Below are positions 56,985 to 64,000 of a stretch of 64,000 nucleotides of DNA, in pieces. The stretch is taken from positions 70,024-134,023 of the forward strand of contig NZ_PJJM01000098.1 of the NCBI RefSeq assembly GCF_002929805.1, in the 5' to 3' direction. Positions within the stretch are counted from its first letter, which is position 1. The number at the start of each line of letters is the position of its first letter. Both the position numbers and the translations under genes were made by a program. The notes below the pieces were generated by a model, which worked only from the letters and a program-made list of their open reading frames with translations, was not told the DNA's origin and did no database searches. This DNA comes from Cryobacterium sp. Y50. Its GTDB lineage: Bacteria > Actinomycetota > Actinomycetes > Actinomycetales > Microbacteriaceae.

Positions 56985-57659
56985 TTACACCTCGGAGGCG
57001 AATAAGTGCACAACCTCCGCGGCCTGCGACTTGGCTTCGTCGCTCGAGGGCCCTGGGTCGGCCACAAACACCGTCTGGCGGTAGTACGCGAGCTCGCGGA
57101 TCGACTCGAGAATGTCGGCCAGGGCGCGGTGGCCGCCGTCCTTGGCTGGGGCATTGAAGTAGACGCGTGGGTACCAACGGCGGGCCAGCTCCTTGATCGA
57201 CGACACGTCGACGTTGCGATAGTGCAGCTGATTGTCGAGGCGCGGCATATAGCGGGTGAGGAAGGCGCGGTCGGTGCCGATGGAGTTGCCGGCCAGCGGT
57301 GCCTTCTGTTCGGCAGGAATGAACTTCAAGACATATTCGAGTACCTGGTATTCAGCCTCGGCCGCACTGATGCCGTTCGGAATCTCGGTGATCAGCCCAG
57401 AGGAGGTGTGCATGTTGCGCACGAAATCGCCCATATTTGCGAGGGCAGAGTCGTTGGGCTTGATGATGAGGTCAAGACCAGGGTCGAGCACATTGAGGTC
57501 GTAGTCGGTGATGACGACGGCGATCTCGACGAGCTCGTCGCGGTCCAGGTCGAGCCCGGTCATCTCGCAGTCGATCCAGACCAAGCGGTCGGGGCTCTTC
57601 GAGGTCGGGAAAGCGGTCGGGTCTGTCGTTGGTGCTGTATCCGTCGTGCTGTTCGTCAT
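56985..57659 (-). CDS. orn: Oligoribonuclease
   Basis: A 224-residue DEDDh exonuclease that degrades 2-5-nt RNAs and pGpG. Catalytic residues are in [20 protein letters not shown] (D, E), [12 protein letters not shown] (D) and [10 protein letters not shown] (H, D). There is a 22-residue Thr/Ser-rich N-terminal extension. Leaderless start (TAGACT-N6-ATG). Confidence 0.96.
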   Translation of the reverse strand: MTNSTTDTAPTTDPTAFPTSKSPDRLVWIDCEMTGLDLDRDELVEIAVVITDYDLNVLDPGLDLIIKPNDSALANMGDFVRNMHTSSGLITEIPNGISAAEAEYQVLEYVLKFIPAEQKAPLAGNSIGTDRAFLTRYMPRLDNQLHYRNVDVSSIKELARRWYPRVYFNAPAKDGGHRALADILESIRELAYYRQTVFVADPGPSSDEAKSQAAEVVHLFASEV

Positions 57660-57671
57660 GCCTTGAGTCTA
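57660..57671 (-). promoter_or_regulatory. Leaderless promoter of orn, TAGACT-N6-ATG
   Basis: Minus-strand TAGACT (57666-57671) is 6 nt before ATG 57659. Confidence 0.6.
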
Positions 57672-57694
57672 CCGGTGGCCCCCGACAGGGCCTG

Positions 57695-57700
57695 TAAACT
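57695..57700 (+). promoter_or_regulatory. Candidate -10 of the glutaredoxin/peptide-ABC operon
   Basis: TAAACT lies 41 nt before ATG 57742, which has its own GAGG ribosome site. It is divergent from the orn promoter. Confidence 0.4.
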
Positions 57701-57741
57701 TGAAAACACTGTTCTTTTGCGCGTGATCTGCGAGGCCCCTG

Positions 57742-58002
57742 ATGGAATTTACCCTGTATTCGTCGTCATTCTGCGAGCCGTGCATGCAGACGCGTGCCGT
57801 GCTGGCCGAGGCGAAACGACTCGTTCCCGGTTCGACCGTGCGCGAGATCGATGTCGCCGGAGCACCCGAGCAAGCCGAGGCCCTGCTGATTCGCAACACC
57901 CCGACCGTCATCATTACCAACGGCGAAGGTGCCGAGGTCTTTCGTGCAGCCGGCGTGCCGACCCTGGCCCAGGTTCTCGTCGCCGCGGCCAAAGCACTCT
58001 GA
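57742..58002 (+). CDS. Glutaredoxin/thioredoxin-like small redox protein
   Basis: An 86-residue thioredoxin-fold protein with the redox site FCEPCMQT near residue 11 and the cis-proline in RNTPTVIIT. In a mycothiol-using group it would be mycoredoxin- or thioredoxin-like. It ends directly at the next gene's start, so it may be co-transcribed with the peptide importer, without clear functional link. Confidence 0.8.
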   Translation: MEFTLYSSSFCEPCMQTRAVLAEAKRLVPGSTVREIDVAGAPEQAEALLIRNTPTVIITNGEGAEVFRAAGVPTLAQVLVAAAKAL

Positions 58003-58005
58003 GTG

Positions 58006-59517
58006 ATGAGGGCCCCCACCCGGCGCACGATTCTCGCCAGTATTACGGCCACGCTGATCGCGTCGCTGGCTTTGGTGGGGTGTTCTACCGGTACCGCGTC
58101 CACCGACGGTGAACCAGACACGACGTTGACCGTTGGTCTGCTGGCTACGCCCGGCAACCTCGACTATACCACGACCGCCGGTGCAGCCATTCCGCAGGCG
58201 CTCCTCTATAACGTTTATGAGGGCCTCGTGAAACTCGACAACGACGGCACGATCATTTCCCTGCTCGCTAAGTCCTGGACGGTCAGTGACGACGGCCTGG
58301 TCTACGACTTCGTATTGAACGAGGGCGTGACCTTCTCGGACGGATCCCCATTCACCGCCGATAGCGTCAAGTTCAGCCTCGAACGCGTGAAAGATAACTG
58401 GACCGCGAACGGGCCGGCCTACCTCGATCCGATTGCCAGCATCGAGGCCATCACTGACACCGACGCTCGGATCACCCTGTCGATACCGAGCAACGGCTGG
58501 CTCTTCAATATGACAGGTCCGGTCGGCACCATGTTCACCGAAGCCGGCATTGCCGACCTGGCTACGGCACCGGTCGGAACGGGGCCCTACACGGTGCGCT
58601 CCTTCAAAACCGGCGACAGCCTGGTCCTGGCTGCCAGCGCCAACTACTGGGGAGAGGCGCCGTACCTGACCGATGTCACACTGCGCTACTTCACCGACGC
58701 GACCGCACAGACCAACGCCCTGCTCAGCGGTGACATCAACCTCATTTCGGGCATCTCGCAGTTTCAGCTGGTCGATCAGTTCAAATCAAACTCCGACTAC
58801 CAGGTGCTCGAGGGTGCCAGCACGGGTGAAGTCACCCTGTCGATAAACAATGCCAGCGACGCGTTCAGCGATGTTCGGGTGCGGCAGGCCGTCATGTACG
58901 CCATCGACCGGCAGGCGGTCATGGACACGGTGAGTAGCGGCTACGGTCTGCTCATCGGCTCGATGGTACCGCCGACCGACCCCTGGTACGACGCCGAGCT
59001 CGCCGACCTGTACCCCTACGATCCCGCCCAAGCGACCGACCTCCTCGCCGCGGCAGGCATGAGCGACCTGACCGTCGCGTTCAAGATTCCGAACCTTCCC
59101 TACGCAGTGGCTGGCGCGCAGGTGGTCAAGGCGCAGCTTGCCGAAGTTGGCATCAACGCCGAGGTGACCGCCCTCGAATTTCCCGCGGTATGGCTCGACG
59201 AGGTGTTCGCCGACCACGACTACGACCTGTCGCTCATCATGCACAGCGAACCACGTGACGTCAGCGTCTTCGCGGCCCCCACCTATTATGCCGGCTACGA
59301 CTCGCCCGCAGTGATGGCAAAATTCGCTGCGGCGGATGCCGCCGACCCGGCCGCTTATGTAGCGCTCATGAAGGAGGCGACGCGCACGATGGCTGAGGAA
59401 GCATCTGCTAATTGGCTGTACCTGCAGCCGGCGATCTCACTGGCCGACGCCGATCTGCTCGGCGTGCCGAAGAACACGCCGAGCCTCGCGCTGGACCTGT
59501 CGACCATCGCCAGGTAA
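58006..59517 (+). CDS. Oligopeptide/dipeptide ABC substrate-binding lipoprotein
   Basis: A 503-residue SBP_bac_5 protein. Basic start, hydrophobic core and lipobox LVGC mark a lipoprotein. Family segments include YNVYEGLVKLDNDGTIISLL, FTADSVKFSLERV and GTGPYTVRSFKTGDSL. GTG 58003 directly before the ATG is an alternative start. It opens the peptide importer operon. Ligand not predictable. Confidence 0.92.
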   Translation: MRAPTRRTILASITATLIASLALVGCSTGTASTDGEPDTTLTVGLLATPGNLDYTTTAGAAIPQALLYNVYEGLVKLDNDGTIISLLAKSWTVSDDGLVYDFVLNEGVTFSDGSPFTADSVKFSLERVKDNWTANGPAYLDPIASIEAITDTDARITLSIPSNGWLFNMTGPVGTMFTEAGIADLATAPVGTGPYTVRSFKTGDSLVLAASANYWGEAPYLTDVTLRYFTDATAQTNALLSGDINLISGISQFQLVDQFKSNSDYQVLEGASTGEVTLSINNASDAFSDVRVRQAVMYAIDRQAVMDTVSSGYGLLIGSMVPPTDPWYDAELADLYPYDPAQATDLLAAAGMSDLTVAFKIPNLPYAVAGAQVVKAQLAEVGINAEVTALEFPAVWLDEVFADHDYDLSLIMHSEPRDVSVFAAPTYYAGYDSPAVMAKFAAADAADPAAYVALMKEATRTMAEEASANWLYLQPAISLADADLLGVPKNTPSLALDLSTIAR

Positions 59518-59556
59518 CGGACGAAGCCGTTCACCCCTACGGTTGATGTCGAGCGG

Positions 59557-60543
59557 ATGTCGCATCCCTCTCACGCGCTTTCGAGAAAGTCTGCAATGGT
59601 CCTGGTGATTCTGCGTCGTATCGTCGTCTTCGCGACGACAGTCGTCGTGGCCTCGATCGTGACCTTTCTCCTGCTGGCTATCTTGCCCGGCAACGCGGCG
59701 CGCATCGCCCTCGGCGTGCAGGCCACCGAAGCGGATGTTGCTGCGCAGGCCACGGCGATGGGTCTCGACCGCCCACCGATCGTGCGCTACCTGGATTGGA
59801 TCGGGCACGTGCTCGTCGGCGATTTCGGCACCTCCACAGTGTCGCGTCAGCCGATCGGCCCCGACATTGCGGATGCCCTCGGCATCACGGTGATCCTCGT
59901 TCTGACCAGCGTCGTTCTGGCCTTGCTGTTCGCGATCCCGTTTGGAATCTTGACCGCGGTCCGGCAGCGCGGGCCGGACGGCGCGATTTTGTCGGGCATC
60001 AGCCAGATCGGTGTTGCCGTGCCCGGGTTTCTGGCCGGACTGCTGCTCGTAACCCTCTTCGCCGTGACCCTGCGCTGGCTTCCGGCAGGCGGCTGGGTTG
60101 ATCCTGCCGACGATTTTGGTGGCTTCATCGAGCACCTCATTTTGCCGGCGATTGCCCTCGGCAGCGTGCAGGGCGCCGTGCTCAGTCGCTATGTGCGCTC
60201 GGCGGTTCTCGACGTCATGCGCGACGACTTTATGCGCACGGCCAGAGCCAAGGGCCTCGGAACAGCACGCGCCCTATTTCGGCACGGGCTGCGCAACGCA
60301 GCTGTGCCGGTGATGACCGTGCTCGATCTGCAGATCGCCACCCTGCTGATCGGCGCCGTCGTGATCGAGCGGGTGTTCAGCATTCCCGGCCTCGGCAGCC
60401 TGCTGCTCGACAAGGTCGCCCTGCGCGACCTGCCCGCCGTGCAGGGCATCGTGCTGGTGCTCGTCGTGTTCGTGCTGGTGCTGAACTTTCTCGTCGACCT
60501 GGCATTCACTGTGATCGATCCCCGACTGCGGAGCGCGTCATGA
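59557..60543 (+). CDS. Peptide ABC permease (DppB-like)
   Basis: A 328-residue permease with six helices and the DppB plan: first helix RRIVVFATTVVVASIVTFLL, long periplasmic loop, coupling loop DDFMRTARAKGLGTARALFR and the closing FLVDLAFTVIDPRLRSAS. ATG 59557 is used; ATG 59596 is an alternative with GAGAAAG upstream. It overlaps the next permease by ATGA. Confidence 0.92.
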   Translation: MSHPSHALSRKSAMVLVILRRIVVFATTVVVASIVTFLLLAILPGNAARIALGVQATEADVAAQATAMGLDRPPIVRYLDWIGHVLVGDFGTSTVSRQPIGPDIADALGITVILVLTSVVLALLFAIPFGILTAVRQRGPDGAILSGISQIGVAVPGFLAGLLLVTLFAVTLRWLPAGGWVDPADDFGGFIEHLILPAIALGSVQGAVLSRYVRSAVLDVMRDDFMRTARAKGLGTARALFRHGLRNAAVPVMTVLDLQIATLLIGAVVIERVFSIPGLGSLLLDKVALRDLPAVQGIVLVLVVFVLVLNFLVDLAFTVIDPRLRSAS

Positions 60544-61402
60544 CCGCCATCAGGCCCGCGAAGTCCGCTCGTCGTACGGTTCGTGGTGGCGACGCAACGC
60601 TCCGGGCCGGCCTTGCGCTGATCGGTCTCGTCGTGCTGGCCGCCGTCGTATCTCTTTGGTGGACACCGTTCGACCCGGAAGGGATCTTCTCGGACTCGAT
60701 CCTGCTGCCGCCCGGCTCGGAACACCTGCTCGGCACCGACAGCTTCGGGCGCGACGTCTTCAGTTCCCTGCTGCGCGGCGCTCAAATCTCCCTGCTCGTG
60801 GGCACCGTCGCCGTTTCGATCGCGGCCGTGCTCGGCGTGCCGTTCGGTATCGTGGCCGGCATGAATCCGGGCCGGCTTGACCAATTCATGATGCGCGGCA
60901 ACGACGTTTCGCTCGCTTTCCCGGCCCTGCTGCTCGCGATCATCTTCGGAGCTATTTATGGTGCCGGAACGGTCACCGCGATGGTGGCGCTCGGCATCGG
61001 CACGGCACCCGCGTTCGCCCTCATCGCCCGCAGCGGAACCCGGCAGATCATGAGCTGCGAGTACGTACTGGCCGCGCGTGCCTCGGGCAAGAACGGCCTC
61101 TTCATCGGCGTGCGGCACGTTCTGCCCAATATCAGCGGCATGCTTATCGTGCAGGCATCTGTCTCATTCGGCATCGCGGTGCTCGCCGAGGCCGCGCTGT
61201 CCTACCTCGGGCTCGGCACGCCCCCGCCCACGCCCTCGTGGGGCCGTATGCTGCAGGATAGGATGCCCAGGGCTACCTGTTCATCGAACCGTTGCTCATT
61301 GTCTGGCCGGGAATCGCCATTGCCATCGCGGTGTTGGGCTTCAACCTGCTCGGTGACGGCCTGCGCGATCGATTCGACCCTCGCATGCAGGTGAAACGTT
61401 GA
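60540..61402 (+). pseudogene. Peptide ABC permease (DppC-like), frameshifted by a 5-bp duplication
   Basis: The first 240 residues are a normal DppC-type permease: N-terminal helix, LLGTDSFGRDVFSSLLRGAQ, and the coupling loop EYVLAARASGKNGLFIGVRH. After SWGRMLQD the present frame becomes nonsense and stops at 61394. Removing one copy of the tandem AGGATAGGAT (61255-61264) restores [20 protein letters not shown] and then the last membrane helix through to PRMQVKR, with a stop at 61400-61402 that overlaps the ATPase start by 4 nt, exactly as expected in such operons. The ancestral gene was therefore intact. Confidence 0.9.
61255..61264 (+). repeat. 5-bp tandem duplication AGGATAGGAT
   Basis: Two adjacent AGGAT units; the second breaks the permease frame. 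Slippage could add or remove a unit. Confidence 0.85.
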
Positions 61403-63150
61403 CCGCGCCCGCCCTCAGCGTGACCGACCTGCGGGTCAGCTCGCCCTTCATGGAGCTGCTGCACGGCCTCAGCTTCGACATCGCCGTCGGCGAACGGGTC
61501 GGCCTGATCGGGGAATCCGGGTCGGGAAAGTCGCTCGCCGCGACATCCGTTATGGGGCTGCTGCCCGACACCCTCACGGCCACCGGCTCGGTGCGCCTCA
61601 ACGGCGGCGACGCCAACTTGCTCACCGCCGACGAACGCCGCCTGAACCAGGTGCGCGGCAACACCATGGCGATGGTCTTTCAGGAGCCGATGACCGCCCT
61701 GAATCCGCTCATGCGGGTGGGAGCCCAGGTCGCCGAAATCATGACCGTGCATCGCACCCAAAATGGTCGGCGACAAGCCCAGGACCGTGCCATCGAGCTA
61801 CTGGCCCAGGTCAGGCTTCCCGACCCCGCCCAGGCGGCCCTCGCTTTTCCGCATCAGCTCTCCGGCGGTCAACGCCAGCGCGTACTGCTCGCGATGGCCA
61901 TGGCGAACGACCCGCAGCTGCTGCTCTGTGATGAACCGACCACGGCCCTCGACGTCACAGCGCAGGCCGAGGTGCTTGGGCTCATCGGGGGTTTGGTGGC
62001 CGACCGGGGCTCCTCCCTTCTCCTGATCACCCACGACATAGCGGTGGTCGCGCAGGTCTGCCGGCGGGTGCTCGTCATGCACCGGGGCACTATCGTCGAG
62101 GACGGGCCGGTAGGGCGCGTATTGGCCGCGCCGAAGCATCCGTATACGAAGAATCTCATTGCCGCCGCGGATCTCTCCGTGGTCGATGACCGTGGCCGAC
62201 TGCGCACCCCCCCAGCAGCCCGGACACTCATCGCACCCAGCCGAATCGAAGCGGATGCTGCGCCGGCGGCGATCCTGCCGCCGTACCGCGCCGCCCACCA
62301 GCGCCTCGCACCGGGTGGCCCTCCAATAGTCTTCAACGAGGTGTCCGGCGAACCCGCCATTCGGGTGCGAGAGCTCAGCCGGCAGTATCGGAGGCCCGGT
62401 GGCCGTCTATTCGCCCCGAAACCGATCGTGCACGGCCTGCGCGACCTCTCCTTTGACGTGGCTGCGGGACAACGCCTGGGCATCGTCGGCGAATCGGGTT
62501 CCGGCAAATCAACCCTCATGCGCATCCTGTGCGCCCTCGACCAGCCCAGTTCCGGCACGGTCGACGTGCTCGGGCAACAGCTCGGGGGAGCCTCTGAGCG
62601 GCAACTGCGCGAGTTTCGTCGTGAGGTGCAGATCGTTTTCCAGGATCCGATGGGGTCGCTGGATCCTCGCATGAAGGTGCGCGACATCGTCGCCGAACCC
62701 CTGCAGCACGTCGGTCGGGCCGAGATGCGAGCCCGGGTGGAAGCCCAGCTGGCCGCGGTCGGACTCGACGCCGACGTGATGGACCGGCATCCGCACCAGT
62801 TCTCCGGAGGCCAGCGGCAACGAATTTCCATCGCACGAGCGCTCATCACGAGGCCGCGGCTTTTGGTCGCCGACGAAGCAGTCAGTGCCCTGGATGTGTC
62901 GGTGCGGGCGCAGGTGTTGAACCTGCTCGCCGAACTGGTCGACCAATACCGGCTCACACTCGTGTTCGTCTCGCACGACCTCGGCGTAGTCCGTCACCTG
63001 TGCGATACCGTGGCCGTCATCTCCGACGGACGCATCGTCGAGTGTGGTCCGACTGGTGATGTCTACGACCGCCCCTTGCACCCGTACACCCGGAAGCTGA
63101 TCAGCGCGACGCCCTCGATGCCCGACCTGGCCCCGCGCAGCGCTCCCTGA
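61399..63150 (+). CDS. Peptide ABC ATPase, two fused domains (DppD-DppF type)
   Basis: A 583-residue fusion of two ABC cassettes. First: Walker [13 protein letters not shown], signature [15 protein letters not shown], Walker [13 protein letters not shown]. Second: [13 protein letters not shown], signature [15 protein letters not shown], Walker [13 protein letters not shown], where the usual Pro after Glu is Ala. Both carry C-terminal oligopeptide-type tails ([20 protein letters not shown]). The TTG start overlaps the restored permease stop (TTGA). Confidence 0.92.
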   Translation: MTAPALSVTDLRVSSPFMELLHGLSFDIAVGERVGLIGESGSGKSLAATSVMGLLPDTLTATGSVRLNGGDANLLTADERRLNQVRGNTMAMVFQEPMTALNPLMRVGAQVAEIMTVHRTQNGRRQAQDRAIELLAQVRLPDPAQAALAFPHQLSGGQRQRVLLAMAMANDPQLLLCDEPTTALDVTAQAEVLGLIGGLVADRGSSLLLITHDIAVVAQVCRRVLVMHRGTIVEDGPVGRVLAAPKHPYTKNLIAAADLSVVDDRGRLRTPPAARTLIAPSRIEADAAPAAILPPYRAAHQRLAPGGPPIVFNEVSGEPAIRVRELSRQYRRPGGRLFAPKPIVHGLRDLSFDVAAGQRLGIVGESGSGKSTLMRILCALDQPSSGTVDVLGQQLGGASERQLREFRREVQIVFQDPMGSLDPRMKVRDIVAEPLQHVGRAEMRARVEAQLAAVGLDADVMDRHPHQFSGGQRQRISIARALITRPRLLVADEAVSALDVSVRAQVLNLLAELVDQYRLTLVFVSHDLGVVRHLCDTVAVISDGRIVECGPTGDVYDRPLHPYTRKLISATPSMPDLAPRSAP

Positions 63151-63224
63151 CCTGGGCAGGCTTCGTCGACCTGAGCGCTGCGGCGACCTGACCCCGCCGG
63201 CGACCTGTAACCTTGAAAGGTCCC

Positions 63225-63262
63225 GCCCCCGTAGGTCAGTGGATAGAGCACCGGCCTTCTAA
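63225..63262 (+). tRNA. tRNA-Arg (UCU) 5' fragment, interrupted after the anticodon loop
   Basis: The acceptor 5' strand GCCCCCG, D-arm and anticodon half CCGGC-CTTCTAA are present, then the sequence changes: the expected GCCGG that would close the anticodon stem is replaced by TCCAC and no T-arm or 3' acceptor strand follows. TAACCT at 63208-63213 could be its promoter. One D-stem position (GGTC against GAGC) also mispairs. The break just after the anticodon loop is a favoured site for integrases. Confidence 0.8.
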
Positions 63263-63290
63263 TCCACTGTTCTCGCCCTCGGATTCCAGT

Positions 63291-63365
63291 GTTTGCAAGG
63301 GTTGAAGGGCTAGGTATGCCTTCAGGTGGTTCTGCGTGCCCCTTGGAGCGGGTCAACCTGCAAAC
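63291..63365. repeat. Imperfect inverted repeat inside the integrated segment
   Basis: GTTTGCAAGGGTTGA (63291-63305) and TCAACCTGCAAAC (63353-63365) are near reverse complements. They could be integrase or excisionase arm sites, or a terminator for the element's reading. The rest of 63263-63425 shows no gene. Confidence 0.4.
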
Positions 63366-63425
63366 AAAAAGAGTCGCACCGGCGAGACTTAGAAAGTCAG
63401 GCGCGCGGGGCTCTACGTTAGTCGT

Positions 63426-63806
63426 TTAGAGCGCGTTGGCTGGGTCATCTGCGCTGAGCTCACCAACCCATTCGGCCAGGTCCTCGTGCCGGATTATCAG
63501 CTTGCTGCCGACCCATCGCGCAGCGAGCGGGCCACGTATGACAGCAGCGCGGAGCGTGGAGACGGATGGGCCGCAGGCGGCGGCCGCTGCCTGCATCGTG
63601 TACGCGACGGGCGGCGCCGCGACGGTGATGTAGGTGATGCCGGGCTGGGGAATGACGTGTGCAGTGATTTGGTCCGTGCGGTCTCTATGCGCAGCCCACG
63701 AAATCGGCTGGAACCGAGCAGCACGCACAACGCGACGGCGGCGAAGACGGTCAATCTTCACGACGCTCGACTCCGGGAGCGACATGGGACCGCATGTCCA
63801 ATGCAC
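63426..63806 (-). CDS. Excisionase/HTH-type DNA-binding protein
   Basis: A 126-residue frame whose C-terminal half matches the short Xis/MerR-like helix-turn-helix: YTMQAAAAACGPSVSTLRAA, then IRGPLAARWVGSKLIIRHEDLAEWV. The N-terminal 60 residues are not recognisable and the true start may lie further inside. The gene sits next to the interrupted tRNA-Arg, where an excisionase or integrase-adjacent control gene would be expected. Confidence 0.6.
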   Translation of the reverse strand: MHWTCGPMSLPESSVVKIDRLRRRRVVRAARFQPISWAAHRDRTDQITAHVIPQPGITYITVAAPPVAYTMQAAAAACGPSVSTLRAAVIRGPLAARWVGSKLIIRHEDLAEWVGELSADDPANAL

Positions 63807-63919
63807 CCAACGGATGCGAACGGTTACCTCATCGACGGCTGATCGTCACCCGAGTCGTTCTCGTCCCGAAGCACCGCATAGGACACACAATCAAAGGTTC
63901 GCTTGCATCTTCAACCGTG

Positions 63920-64000
63920 TGTTAATGCCAACTGAAAACAGGGCCAGAAACGCCAACTGAAAATAGGGCCACCAACCATCATGGAAGGTGATCAAATTGG
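63920..64000 (+). mobile_element. Likely left end of an IS21-family element
   Basis: A TGTTAAT-type end is followed by multiple short repeats and then an ATG (63981) opening a frame that runs off the window. Multiple terminal repeats directly before istA are characteristic of IS21 elements. The family call rests on this pattern alone. Confidence 0.5.
63927..63971 (+). repeat. Two 20-bp direct repeats, one mismatch, 25-bp period
   Basis: GCCAACTGAAAACAGGGCCA at 63927-63946 and GCCAACTGAAAATAGGGCCA at 63952-63971. They look like transposase-binding repeats of the element above. Confidence 0.85.

Noticed and set aside
63486..63842. 118-residue plus-strand frame opposite the excisionase-like ORF
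   Set aside because: No recognisable domain, while the minus strand encodes a coherent helix-turn-helix.
63927..63971. The two 20-bp repeats as the start of a CRISPR array
   Set aside because: The spacer would be only 5 nt and there are just two units; the pattern fits insertion-sequence termini better.

Overview
The window reads as chromosomal DNA of a high-GC actinobacterium, most likely Microbacteriaceae (Micrococcales). This placement is inference from gene content and order, not from a search. The supporting signs are the M23 peptidase–rpsB–tsf–pyrH–frr–cdsA block, a GlgE-type glycogen pathway, GatCAB, several DivIVA-repeat proteins, GC-rich third codon positions, and many genes whose start codon lies 6-7 nt after a TANNNT -10 box (leaderless transcripts).

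Layout. 1-7.2 kb: an accessory cassette with a HutC-type GntR regulator divergent from an FAD amine/aminophosphonate oxidase-like gene, a four-gene ABC importer (binding protein, two permeases, ATPase) and an alkaline-phosphatase-superfamily hydrolase whose 3' end looks frameshifted. The set resembles aminophosphonate uptake and catabolism. 7.2-12.5 kb: divergent M23 peptidase, then the core translation and lipid block rpsB, tsf, terminator, pyrH, frr, cdsA. 12.5-20.9 kb: envelope and polar-growth genes (two DivIVA-motif proteins, a lysozyme-like secreted protein, AI-2E family permease, membrane proteins, a thioredoxin-fold/TPR protein). 20.9-30.1 kb: alpha-glucan cluster (glgE-glgB on the minus strand, divergent glgP, then glgX). 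30.1-34.8 kb: cysteine desulfurase, mnmA and ligA. 35-38.2 kb: three minus-strand oxidoreductases. 38.4-41.8 kb: gatCAB. 41.8-49 kb: a ferritin-like/VIT1 fusion, then a GntR regulator with a soluble PDC-sensor protein divergent from a spermidine/putrescine-type ABC importer. 49-55 kb: dinB, a YtfJ-like protein, and a TPP riboswitch controlling a YkoE-YkoD-YkoC thiamine-precursor ECF transporter. 55-57.7 kb: DD-carboxypeptidase-like protein, minimal metallopeptidase, tRNA-His and orn. 57.7-63.2 kb: a glutaredoxin-like protein and an oligopeptide ABC operon in which one permease carries a 5-bp tandem duplication that shifts its frame. 63.2-64 kb: a tRNA-Arg(UCU) gene cut just after its anticodon loop, followed by an excisionase-like ORF and IS21-like terminal repeats, which is the edge of an integrated element.

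No gene-free stretch exceeds 300 bases. The most notable items are the regulator/soluble-PDC/ABC module at 43.2-49 kb, the aminophosphonate-like cassette with two HutC-like half-operators, the 19-bp perfect hairpin at its binding-protein/permease junction, the 5-bp duplication in the peptide permease, the broken tRNA-Arg integration site, the lysine-rich N-terminus of GlgB, the repeated DivI1A motifs, and the consistent leaderless-promoter grammar.
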